DNA of 14,446 nt, taken from assembly GCA_947624125.1 (NCBI GenBank), contig CANQIY010000023.1:1-14446 (forward strand). Reading direction: 5' to 3'. The first letter of the stretch is position 1. Every line of letters starts with the position of its first letter. Source of the DNA: an uncultured Bacilli bacterium (lineage in GTDB: Bacteria; Bacillota_I; Bacilli_A; RF39; UBA660). The notes beneath the pieces were generated by a model, which was given only the letters and a program-made list of their open reading frames with translations, was not told where the DNA came from and ran no database searches. Made by a program: the position numbers and the translations under genes. Shown in pieces: positions 1 to 6,762 of this stretch.

Positions 1-460
1 GCATATCTAAAGCTTCAATTTTATTTTTTAAAGTTTCACTTATACCGGAACCCTTTGAACCAAATTCAACTTGATATTTATTTTCTTGACTCATCCATTT
101 AATCGCATCATCATAATTAATCCCTAACATTTCATTAAGCATTTTAGCTGTTGCTTCTTTATCTACTACATGTTGTGGATTATTCTCATTAACTGTTCTT
201 TTGGGGTCAATATAAGCAATAATTTTATAAGAATTAACAACCGACGCTAAAACATTACCATCTTTATCATAAATATTACCTCTTTTCGCATAAATAATAT
301 CTTTTTTGGTATTTCTATTACTCGCAAATTCATGTAAATTAATCCCATCGATATTATGAGCAAGAGATATATAACTTAGTCTAATAATGATTGAAAGAAA
401 AAGAAAAGCCACAATAAAAATAATGGGTTTTGGTATTTTTACTGTAACTCCTAATTTCAT
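1..460 (-). CDS. ftsI: Division transpeptidase, penicillin-binding protein 2/FtsI-type (5' part only)
   Basis: Septal peptidoglycan transpeptidase, the membrane protein that crosslinks cell wall at the division site. Only the first 153 residues are in the window; the gene runs off at base 1. I translated it directly. Residues about 11-33 form one hydrophobic membrane anchor, and the segment RGNIYDKDGNVLA (60-72) matches the conserved start of the class B PBP dimerisation region. The catalytic serine domain lies outside the window. The ATG at 460 has an AGGTG ribosome site five bases upstream, which overlaps the end of ftsL, so the two are probably translated together. Position after mraZ-rsmH-ftsL is the standard dcw order and supports the call strongly. 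It could be named pbpB, or spoVD in spore formers; the fragment cannot separate these. Confidence 0.9.
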   Translation of the reverse strand, partial: MKLGVTVKIPKPIIFIVAFLFLSIIIRLSYISLAHNIDGINLHEFASNRNTKKDIIYAKRGNIYDKDGNVLASVVNSYKIIAYIDPKRTVNENNPQHVVDKEATAKMLNEMLGINYDDAIKWMSQENKYQVEFGSKGSGISETLKNKIEALDM

Positions 461-468
461 CTTTTCAC

Positions 469-762
469 CTATTTTTCCTCTTCTACTTGAACAATATTAT
501 CACTTATATATGAAAGACCATATTCATCAGCAATTTTTTGAATATTCTCCATACTAACTAATTCATCAATTTGCATTTCTAAGCTTTCATTAGCATTTTC
601 TTGTTTTTCAATTTTACTTTTTAATTTCTCAGCTCTAATGTTTGTTTCTGATAATAAAGCTTTAGAAAAAACATTAACCGTTGGGATAGCAATTACTAAT
701 AACAAAAGCATTATATACATAAATTTTTCACCTTTTAAAAATTTTAATTTTTTTCTTTTCAT
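469..762 (-). CDS. ftsL: Cell division protein FtsL-like, single-pass membrane protein
   Basis: Likely FtsL, a bitopic division protein that pairs with DivIC/FtsB and helps activate the septal transpeptidase. The 97 residues show a basic N-terminus, one membrane segment (about 15-33) and then a charged helical stretch (about 38-75) with coiled-coil character rich in E, K and N. FtsL proteins diverge strongly in sequence, so size, topology and the place between rsmH and ftsI carry the call. The start codon lies three bases after the rsmH stop, with a GAAAGGA ribosome site inside the last codons of rsmH; its stop is eight bases before the ftsI start. A septum-formation-initiator (DivIC-type) annotation would also be reasonable. 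Confidence 0.85.
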   Translation of the reverse strand: MKRKKLKFLKGEKFMYIMLLLLVIAIPTVNVFSKALLSETNIRAEKLKSKIEKQENANESLEMQIDELVSMENIQKIADEYGLSYISDNIVQVEEEK

Positions 763-765
763 TAT

Positions 766-1692
766 TTAAATCCTTTCAATTATTCTTAATTTAGCACTAT
801 GACTTCGACTATTTTCTTGTAATTCTTTGGCACTGGCTACAATTGGTTTTTTATTAATAATTTTTATTTTGGGAAGATAATCTACTGGAATATTGGGTAG
901 CCCTTTCACCAATTCATCAATTTCACTATACTTTCTAAAGGTCGTTTTCACAATTCTATCTTCTAAAGAATGGAATGTGATAACAGCCATTCTTCCCCCT
1001 TTTTTTAGTAAATCGATTGCATCCGGTAATGTTTTTTCTAAAACTTCTAATTCATTATTAACAACTATTCTTAAAGCTTGAAAAATTTTTCTTTCAGGAT
1101 GCTCTTCAAAAAAATATTTAGCTCCAACAGCCATCTTAATAATTTCTACTAACTCTAAAGTTCTAGATATTTCTTTTTCTTTTCTTGCCTTCACTATTTT
1201 TTGACTAATAACTTTGGCTAATTTTTCTTCCCCATATTGATAAAAATAATTAGTTAACTCTTCTTCTTTATAAGTATTAACTACTATTTTCGCTGTTAAT
1301 TTATTTTCTTTATTCATGCGCATATCTAATGGTCCATCATGCATAAAAGAAAATCCTCTTTCATTATTATCAATTTGCGGTGATGAAAAACCTAAATCAA
1401 ATATTATACCATCTACTTCATTAATCCCCATTTCTTTTAAAGAATTTTTCATATCTTTAAAATTAATAGGCAATATTTTATAATTACTCCCTATGGCCTC
1501 TAAGACTTTTTTGGCTTCAATTATAGCTTCTTCATCTTGTTCAATACCAATTAAAAGTCCTTTTTCATTAAGGTTTTTTAGAATTTCTTTGCTCATACCA
1601 GCATAGCCTAGCGTAGCATCAACATAGATGCCTTCTTTTTTTATTTGTAAAGCCTCAATTACTTCATTTAACATCACACTATAATGCTTCAT
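766..1692 (-). CDS. rsmH: 16S rRNA (cytosine-1402-N4)-methyltransferase RsmH
   Basis: Methylates N4 of C1402 in the 16S rRNA P-site using S-adenosylmethionine. The 308-residue product has the family's usual length. Seen in order: KHYSVMLNEV at the N-terminus, the SAM-binding VDATLGYAG (24-32), IEQDEEA (50-56), FDLGFSSPQID (98-108), GPLDMRM (120-126), FQALRIVVN (214-222), ITFHSLEDR (248-256) and the C-terminal SRSHSAKLR. I start at 1692, not the upstream in-frame ATG at 1719, because a GAGG site (1699-1702) is well spaced and KHYSVML is the normal family start. It overlaps the end of mraZ by 14 bases. One oddity: the residue after GYAG is Met (position 33), where this motif usually has His. 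Confidence 0.96.
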   Translation of the reverse strand: MKHYSVMLNEVIEALQIKKEGIYVDATLGYAGMSKEILKNLNEKGLLIGIEQDEEAIIEAKKVLEAIGSNYKILPINFKDMKNSLKEMGINEVDGIIFDLGFSSPQIDNNERGFSFMHDGPLDMRMNKENKLTAKIVVNTYKEEELTNYFYQYGEEKLAKVISQKIVKARKEKEISRTLELVEIIKMAVGAKYFFEEHPERKIFQALRIVVNNELEVLEKTLPDAIDLLKKGGRMAVITFHSLEDRIVKTTFRKYSEIDELVKGLPNIPVDYLPKIKIINKKPIVASAKELQENSRSHSAKLRIIERI

Positions 1693-2119
1693 CTTGAACC
1701 TCAAATAAATTCTCCGCAATGGCTTCTAGAGTATTTGCATTTTCATTCATATAATTATTATATAATTCTTCATCCCAAATTTCAATGCGGTCATTTACGC
1801 CGATAATTACACATTCTTTAGTAAGACCGGCGTATTTAACCAACGGGGAGGTAATATTGATTCGACCACTTTTGTCGAATTCGCATACAGAGGCACCAGC
1901 AAAAAATGATCTCATAAATGTTCGGGCATCTTTTTTGGTAAAGGGTAATCTATTTAGTTTGGTAACAACTTTATTCCATTCATCTTCCGTATAAAGATAG
2001 AGACATTTTTCAAGTCCGCGTGTAACAATAATTTTATCCATCTCGTCATTACGAAATTTGCCTGGCAACACTATGCGCCCCTTTTCATCGATGTTGTGAT
2101 GATATTCACCCATGAACAT
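1679..2119 (-). CDS. mraZ: Transcriptional regulator MraZ
   Basis: First gene of the division and cell wall cluster and a DNA-binding regulator of its own operon. The 146 residues contain the two SpoVT/AbrB-like halves: MFMGEYHHNIDEKGRIVLPGKFR-type N-terminal half and a second half with FDKSGRINI and the typical IEIWDEE near residue 110. Length matches the family. The start at 2119 has GGGTG six to seven bases upstream; an ATG two codons in is possible but less well placed. The leader holds a four-repeat operator that matches known MraZ sites (see separate entries), so autoregulation is likely. In E. coli MraZ represses, in Mycoplasma it activates; the sequence alone does not say which applies here. 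Confidence 0.97.
   Translation of the reverse strand: MFMGEYHHNIDEKGRIVLPGKFRNDEMDKIIVTRGLEKCLYLYTEDEWNKVVTKLNRLPFTKKDARTFMRSFFAGASVCEFDKSGRINITSPLVKYAGLTKECVIIGVNDRIEIWDEELYNNYMNENANTLEAIAENLFEVQDEAL
1699..1702 (-). promoter_or_regulatory. Ribosome binding site deciding the rsmH start
   Basis: GAGG on the minus strand, six bases before the ATG at 1692 and inside the 3' end of mraZ. No comparable site precedes the upstream ATG at 1719. Confidence 0.8.
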
Positions 2120-2128
2120 TTATGTCAC

Positions 2129-2163
2129 CCACTTTCTGCCACTATAATCCACTGTCTACCATT
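2129..2163 (-). promoter_or_regulatory. MraZ operator: four direct repeats with a 10-bp period
   Basis: Read on the minus strand the leader is AATGG-N5-AGTGG-N5-AGTGG-N5-AGTGG, with boxes at 2159-2163, 2149-2153, 2139-2143 and 2129-2133, all exactly ten bases apart. MraZ of E. coli binds tandem TGGGA boxes spaced by five bases, and the Mycoplasma protein binds AAAGTG-type repeats, so this is very probably its autoregulatory site. The array begins next to the -10 box and covers the start point and early leader. Confidence 0.9.
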
Positions 2164-2192
2164 ATTCTACTATATAATTCTTTTAATGTAAA
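2164..2192 (-). promoter_or_regulatory. Sigma-A type promoter of the mraZ (dcw) operon
   Basis: TTTACA (-35, 2187-2192), a 17-base spacer and TAGAAT (-10, 2164-2169) on the minus strand, each one mismatch from consensus. The predicted start near 2157 falls within the MraZ repeats. Confidence 0.82.
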
Positions 2193-2246
2193 TATTTACT
2201 CTTCTCACATTCTTCTTTTTTTATTATAAAGTTTACGTTTTTGGAC

Positions 2247-2275
2247 AAAAAAAGCAATGACTTAAACCATTGCCT
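2247..2275 (-). terminator. Rho-independent terminator after mtaB
   Basis: Minus-strand stem GCAATG / CATTGC (2268-2273 with 2254-2259), an eight-base loop, then seven T residues (2247-2253). It begins about five bases after the mtaB stop and separates that transcript from the mraZ promoter. Confidence 0.85.
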
Positions 2276-2278
2276 TTA

Positions 2279-3535
2279 TTAATTTAAAATTTTGTCACAA
2301 CTTTTTTCGTACTCTACTTCGTAAATATCATTTCTTTTTAATTTTTTTGGAATAATAACTTTTAAATAATTAGAAGTATGCCCAATACTTATGTTATCTT
2401 GGGCTTCTTCAATTAATACTTCCACTCTTTTACCTATAAATTGTTCTTCATAAGCATTTTCTAATTTTTTACTTAAGTCAAGTAACTTTTGAACTCTCTC
2501 TTTTTTAACTAAATTACTAACTTCTTCTAATAAACTAGCCTTAGTTCCATCTCTTTTAGAATAAGGAAAAACATGAATTTTACTAAATTTTAATTTTTGC
2601 GCATTATGATAAGTTTCCATGAAACACTCTTCTGTTTCTTTTGGAAATCCCACAATTATATCCGTTGTAATCGATATATTAGGTCTTATCTTTCTTATCT
2701 CTTCTATCTTATGAAAAAAATAATCCATATCATATTTGCGGTTCATAAGTTTTAGAATGGTATTGCTTCCTGACTGAAGAGGAATATGTAAATGGTCACA
2801 AAATTTAGGATTAACTTTTAACATTTCCATAAATTTAGCATTAAGTTCTGTTACCTCTACACTAGATAATCTAATTCTTAATAAGCTAGGAATTTTACTT
2901 AATTCATTTACTACATCTACTAAATCATGCCCATTATTTAAATAAGCTCCTGTATTAATTCCCGTTAAAACAATTTCTTTATGATTATTCTTAACTAAAT
3001 TTTTAGCTTCTTTTATAATATCATTAAAATCTTTACATCTTATTTTTCCTCTTACAAAAGGAATAATACAATAAGAACAGAAATTATCACAACCATCTTC
3101 AATTTTTATATAAGCTCTAGCATGTTCAAAATCATCTAAAGTCATTTCTTCAAATGGTAAATCTCTATTATTATCTTGATATCGATATAATTCTTTATTA
3201 TCTAAATAATTTTTAATATAAGTACTTATTTTACTTTTATCTTTATTACCAAGTAATATTGGAATATTTAACTTTTTATAAGTTTCATAATTATTTTGAA
3301 CAGAACAACCAACAACACAAAGAAGAGCATTAGGCGCTTCTCTTTTAATTCTTCTTATTAATTTTAAACATTTATTATCAGCTATATTCGTAACAGTACA
3401 AGTATTAACAATAATAATATCAGCTGAAGACATATTATCAGCAAAAAGAAAGCCACTTTTAAGAAGTGACTCTTTCATGTAATTAGATTCATAACTATTG
3501 ACTTTACAGCCTAATGTTTCAATCCAAAATTTCAT
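2279..3535 (-). CDS. mtaB: tRNA (t6A37) methylthiotransferase MtaB
   Basis: Radical-SAM enzyme that adds a methylthio group to N6-threonylcarbamoyladenosine at position 37 of ANN-decoding tRNAs. The 418 residues have the UPF0004 N-terminal domain with its three cluster cysteines (Cys10 in TLGCKVN, Cys46 in NTCTVT, Cys77 in VGCSVQ), the radical-SAM CDNFCSYC motif (149-156), and a C-terminal TRAM-like segment (about 365-410). TLGCKVN points to MtaB rather than MiaB or RimO. The start at 3535 has AAGGGTGG upstream and lies 12 bases after the preceding gene, so the pair is probably one transcript. mtaB commonly sits downstream of the dnaK operon in Firmicutes, as it does here. Confidence 0.94.
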   Translation of the reverse strand: MKFWIETLGCKVNSYESNYMKESLLKSGFLFADNMSSADIIIVNTCTVTNIADNKCLKLIRRIKREAPNALLCVVGCSVQNNYETYKKLNIPILLGNKDKSKISTYIKNYLDNKELYRYQDNNRDLPFEEMTLDDFEHARAYIKIEDGCDNFCSYCIIPFVRGKIRCKDFNDIIKEAKNLVKNNHKEIVLTGINTGAYLNNGHDLVDVVNELSKIPSLLRIRLSSVEVTELNAKFMEMLKVNPKFCDHLHIPLQSGSNTILKLMNRKYDMDYFFHKIEEIRKIRPNISITTDIIVGFPKETEECFMETYHNAQKLKFSKIHVFPYSKRDGTKASLLEEVSNLVKKERVQKLLDLSKKLENAYEEQFIGKRVEVLIEEAQDNISIGHTSNYLKVIIPKKLKRNDIYEVEYEKSCDKILN

Positions 3536-3547
3536 CTAAACCACCCT

Positions 3548-4162
3548 TTAATTTAATAATCTATTCAGTTCTTTTAAGGCCGTTAAAAAGGCTTCTTCTT
3601 TTTCATAACTTATAACTCTAACTGCAATACTTTGTTCTTCTTCGTTTTTATTAATTAAATCATTTAAATTAACTTTTTTAATAACTAAATCATTATCAAT
3701 AACTTCTTCTTTTTCATAATTAATAGCGTATCTATTATGCTTTTCTAATAATTCATCATAACTAATAATGGCCTTTTCTTCTTGGTCTTGCTCATATTTC
3801 GAAATTGCTAATTCTTCATCATTTTTTTCCGCTTTTAATTTTTTAGTTAAAGTCTCTAAGTCTATTAATTCCCCTTCTTCATCATTGTATTCCAGTTCAT
3901 TCATCTTTTCATCCTCTTGCTTTTTTTCGGTATCTTTAACTTCACTTGGAATTTCTTCACTCTTCATTATATTCTCTTCTTTTTTATTATTACTATCATT
4001 AGGTGGAAAAAAATCATCTTCACCTAAAACATCTTTATTAATCTTAACAAAATAAATCAGTGTCACAATTAATATTATAAATGTGACTATCGCCGCTAAA
4101 AAAATAATGTCGACTAAATCTAAATAATTGATAAAATTCATTAATCTATCCAATAAATTCAT
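3548..4162 (-). CDS. Single-pass membrane protein with acidic cytoplasmic tail, function unknown
   Basis: I do not recognise this 204-residue protein. It has a short N-terminus, one clear membrane segment (about 18-39) and a long, highly charged, Glu/Lys/Asp-rich region (about 55-185) likely to be partly coiled coil or disordered, ending in a short amphipathic ALKELNRLLN. KxNK after the membrane segment suggests the tail is cytoplasmic. The start at 4162 has GGTGA six bases upstream. It lies 12 bases before mtaB and follows a terminator-like hairpin, so it is probably the first gene of a two-gene unit. The topology recalls divisome linkers such as ZipA or EzrA, but there is no sequence match and I do not propose that function. 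Confidence 0.8.
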   Translation of the reverse strand: MNLLDRLMNFINYLDLVDIIFLAAIVTFIILIVTLIYFVKINKDVLGEDDFFPPNDSNNKKEENIMKSEEIPSEVKDTEKKQEDEKMNELEYNDEEGELIDLETLTKKLKAEKNDEELAISKYEQDQEEKAIISYDELLEKHNRYAINYEKEEVIDNDLVIKKVNLNDLINKNEEEQSIAVRVISYEKEEAFLTALKELNRLLN

Positions 4163-4205
4163 TTTTATTCACCACAGTAATATTTTAACACTTATATAAA
4201 AAGAA

Positions 4206-4259
4206 AATAAGTATCAGTCATTTGCTTTACATATATTTAAGCAAATATTGACACTTATT
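4206..4259 (-). terminator. Long imperfect stem-loop, likely terminator of the 416-aa gene
   Basis: Arms at 4206-4227 and 4239-4259 pair over about twenty positions with one mismatch and a small internal loop; the inner seven pairs (TTTGCTT / AAGCAAA) are perfect. On the minus strand the stem is followed by a T-rich run (TTATTTTCTTTTT), as in an intrinsic terminator. It lies between the 416-aa gene and the 204-aa gene. Confidence 0.65.
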
Positions 4260-4285
4260 ATAACATTTAATTTGACAGTATGCAA
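4257..4285 (-). promoter_or_regulatory. Possible promoter upstream of the 204-aa gene and mtaB
   Basis: TTGCAT (4280-4285), a 17-base spacer and a perfect TATAAT (4257-4262) on the minus strand. The -35 box matches only three of six positions, and transcription from here would run into the stem-loop at 4206-4259. A weaker alternative, ATGACT-N17-TATATA, lies within the 3' arm and tail of that stem. Neither is certain. Confidence 0.35.
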
Positions 4286-4287
4286 CT

Positions 4288-5538
4288 TTAATTAATGACA
4301 TAAGGGTCATCTATTGTCCCTGTTCCGCTTACTTCAATATTTTTAATTAAATTAATGACAGGTCTTATATTACGGTATAAATTACCAGCAATATCATAAT
4401 GAATACCCCCATTTTTATCAACCATAAAGAAATTTAAATTATTACTATTCGTTTTTGCTGCACTCATTGTATACCATACTTCACTATTATTTGAAAGTTG
4501 TAAATAAAATTTACCATTACTAGCACTTGGACTAGCTCCGGCTAAAATGACTTCATCAATAGTTAAAAGACCTATACTATTATTAATAGATGTTCCTAAA
4601 CAATTAAGAGTCGGAATTTTATTAACAACAATGCGATTATAAGCAATTAAATTATTATCGATATCATAGTTAATATCACTACAAAATTTAGCATTAGCAA
4701 GATAACTATCATAATTATTTAAATTTTGCATAAGCCATGTATTTAAATAATTATTAATAACTGAAGACTCAAAAACATAATCTTTATTTTCCTCAGTATA
4801 ATAACTAGCTAAAGTATCCGTAACATCATCTAAAACTAGTCGAACTGTTCCATCGCCATTAATACGCACAATTCGCCATCTAAAATTAGCAAAGGAAACA
4901 TAATTATTTTGCACATCGCCCCGAAAATAATATGAAACACCTATATCATCACTACTTTTTATAAGTCCTTCATCAGTGCTTGCTACATCACTTCCTACTT
5001 TTGTTACGGCATCTTTAGGGGGATTATTAGCAATAATTGTATCGGCAAAAGTAATTATTTTCCAATTTTGATTATAAATAGTTAATTCTCCTTTTAATTC
5101 ATCTAAACCAGTATTAACAATTTCAATTTTATATATTTTCGTTTCTTTACTATCAATACTTATATAATCTGTTCTAATTTCATCAATGGTTTTAAGTATT
5201 CCTTCGGCCACTTTTTCATCATCATTATATATTGTATAAGTGCCTTCTCCTCTCACCTGTTTAAAACCTATATTATAAAAATTAGTTCGCTCGCCATTAT
5301 TAGATATCGATAATTCAATGGTCTTTTTTTCATTCGGTAAAACATCTATTACTTTACCATCTACATAATTTATGGATAAGGCTCCATTAACTTCAATATC
5401 ACTGCTTTCTAATACTTTATCATATAACTTATAAGCCCCAAAAACAAAGACAGTTATACAAAGCAAAAAACCCACAAAAGAAAGAAGCATTTTATAAACT
5501 AATTTCATTTTTAATTTTACTAAAATTAGTGGTTTCAT
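4288..5538 (-). CDS. Membrane-anchored extracellular protein of a gut-Bacilli surface family
   Basis: 416 residues, function unknown. One N-terminal membrane segment (about 15-37) probably anchors it with the rest outside. Residues about 45-160 look like a beta-sandwich, with alternating strands and phrases such as SISNNGERTNFY and KIEIVNTGLDELKGELTIY. A second domain (about 185-400) carries YYFRGDVQNNYVSF, WRIVRINGDGTVRL (221-234), GLLTIDEVILAGA (323-335), WYTMS and RPVINL (392-397), and ends in GTIDDPYVIN. From memory this second domain recurs in many surface proteins of gut Bacilli and Clostridia; I give no family number. The start at 5538 fits a consensus promoter leaving a leader of only about 16 bases with AGGG; the inner ATG at 5508 has no ribosome site. 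A relative's remnant lies at 12605-12676. Confidence 0.82.
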   Translation of the reverse strand: MKPLILVKLKMKLVYKMLLSFVGFLLCITVFVFGAYKLYDKVLESSDIEVNGALSINYVDGKVIDVLPNEKKTIELSISNNGERTNFYNIGFKQVRGEGTYTIYNDDEKVAEGILKTIDEIRTDYISIDSKETKIYKIEIVNTGLDELKGELTIYNQNWKIITFADTIIANNPPKDAVTKVGSDVASTDEGLIKSSDDIGVSYYFRGDVQNNYVSFANFRWRIVRINGDGTVRLVLDDVTDTLASYYTEENKDYVFESSVINNYLNTWLMQNLNNYDSYLANAKFCSDINYDIDNNLIAYNRIVVNKIPTLNCLGTSINNSIGLLTIDEVILAGASPSASNGKFYLQLSNNSEVWYTMSAAKTNSNNLNFFMVDKNGGIHYDIAGNLYRNIRPVINLIKNIEVSGTGTIDDPYVIN

Positions 5539-5560
5539 AAGCCATCATCCCTATGTTCTA

Positions 5561-5589
5561 ATTATATTCGATTAAAGAAAACTTGTCAA
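5561..5589 (-). promoter_or_regulatory. Consensus sigma-A promoter of the 416-aa surface protein
   Basis: Perfect TTGACA (5584-5589), 17-base spacer and perfect TATAAT (5561-5566) on the minus strand. The predicted start is near 5554, giving a very short leader with AGGG at 5549-5552 before the ATG at 5538. Confidence 0.88.
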
Positions 5590-5607
5590 TTTTTTACATT
5601 ATTTTTT

Positions 5608-5643
5608 AAGAAAAAATAAAAATGTTATGAAATCACAACATTT
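5608..5643 (-). terminator. Rho-independent terminator after dnaJ
   Basis: Minus-strand arms AAATGTTGTGA and TCATAACATTT (5633-5643 and 5620-5630) pair with a single mismatch around a short loop and are followed by TTATTTTTTCTT. It starts seven bases after the dnaJ stop and closes the hrcA-dnaJ operon. Confidence 0.85.
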
Positions 5644-5650
5644 CTATCCT

Positions 5651-6760
5651 TTATTTTAAAGAGGCCGCGAAGTCTTTAAATTCTCTTTCACTTTCTAAAT
5701 CGGTCTCTGCTAATTCCATTAGCAATTCTTTTTGTTTACGAGATAATTTAGTTGGCATAATAACATTAATAACAACATACATATCACCTTTAGTTCGACT
5801 ATTTAAACCTTTAACACCCTTACCTTTAAGTTTTAATTTCGTATAATTTTGAGTGCCCGGTTTGATTTCAATAAAGCCATTTCCCTCTAAAGTTGGTATT
5901 TCTTTTTTACATCCTAAAATAGCTTCCGTAATGGTAACAGGTACTTCTAAATAGATATCATCATCATGACGTTCAAAATAAGGATGGGTTCCAACTTCAA
6001 ATTCTAAATAAACATCACCATTGGCACCACCATTAACACCGGCTCCCCCCTTACCACTTAGGCGAAGTTGATTACCGGTATCAATACCAGCCGGTACATT
6101 AATAGTTAACGTCTTATTATTCTTAACTCTTCCTTCTCCTCGGCAATAAGAACAAACTTCTTTTAAAGTTTTACCGGTACCACCACAAGAAGGACAGGTT
6201 TTTTGCGTTTCAACAATACCAAATAAGGTTCTTTGTTCTTCTCTTACAACACCTAAACCACCACAGGTATCGCATCTTTCTTCGCCAAAACCACCGGCAC
6301 CATGACATTTATCGCATTCTTCCGTTACATTAATTCTGATATCTTTTTTACAACCATAAACGGCTTCATCAAAGCTTAGACGAATATGCATAAGCAAATC
6401 TTCGCCTCGTATTGCTCTACTTCTTTCTCTTTGGCTACTTTGAAAGCCGGAAAAACCAAAACCTCCCCCAAAAAAACTAGATAAAATATCATCTAAATTG
6501 ATATCGCCCATGTCAAAGCCTGGACTTCCACCACCATTTTCAAAAGCAGCATGTCCATATTGGTCATATTGAGCTCTTTTTGTTTTATCAGATAAAACTT
6601 GATAAGCTTCACCTATCTCTTTAAATTTTTCTGCTGCTCCCGGTTCTTTATTAACATCGGGATGGTATTTCTTTGCTAAAACACGGAAGGCTCTTTTAAT
6701 TTCTTCATCACTAGCATTCTTTGAAACGCCTAAAATTTCATAATAATCTTTCTTTTGCAT
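5651..6760 (-). CDS. dnaJ: Chaperone DnaJ (Hsp40)
   Basis: Co-chaperone that delivers unfolded clients to DnaK and stimulates its ATPase. The 369 residues are a complete type I DnaJ: J domain (about 4-68) with HPD at 33-35, a Gly/Phe-rich linker (about 74-108), and the zinc-binding domain with four CxxCxGxG repeats starting at Cys149, 163, 189 and 203, then the two C-terminal beta-barrel domains. The start at 6760 is the family's usual one (DYYEILGV follows), with AGGAAGTGAG upstream inside the end of pepF. It starts two bases after the pepF stop, so translation is probably coupled. It is the last gene before a terminator. Confidence 0.98.
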   Translation of the reverse strand: MQKKDYYEILGVSKNASDEEIKRAFRVLAKKYHPDVNKEPGAAEKFKEIGEAYQVLSDKTKRAQYDQYGHAAFENGGGSPGFDMGDINLDDILSSFFGGGFGFSGFQSSQRERSRAIRGEDLLMHIRLSFDEAVYGCKKDIRINVTEECDKCHGAGGFGEERCDTCGGLGVVREEQRTLFGIVETQKTCPSCGGTGKTLKEVCSYCRGEGRVKNNKTLTINVPAGIDTGNQLRLSGKGGAGVNGGANGDVYLEFEVGTHPYFERHDDDIYLEVPVTITEAILGCKKEIPTLEGNGFIEIKPGTQNYTKLKLKGKGVKGLNSRTKGDMYVVINVIMPTKLSRKQKELLMELAETDLESEREFKDFAASLK

Positions 6761-6762
6761 GA

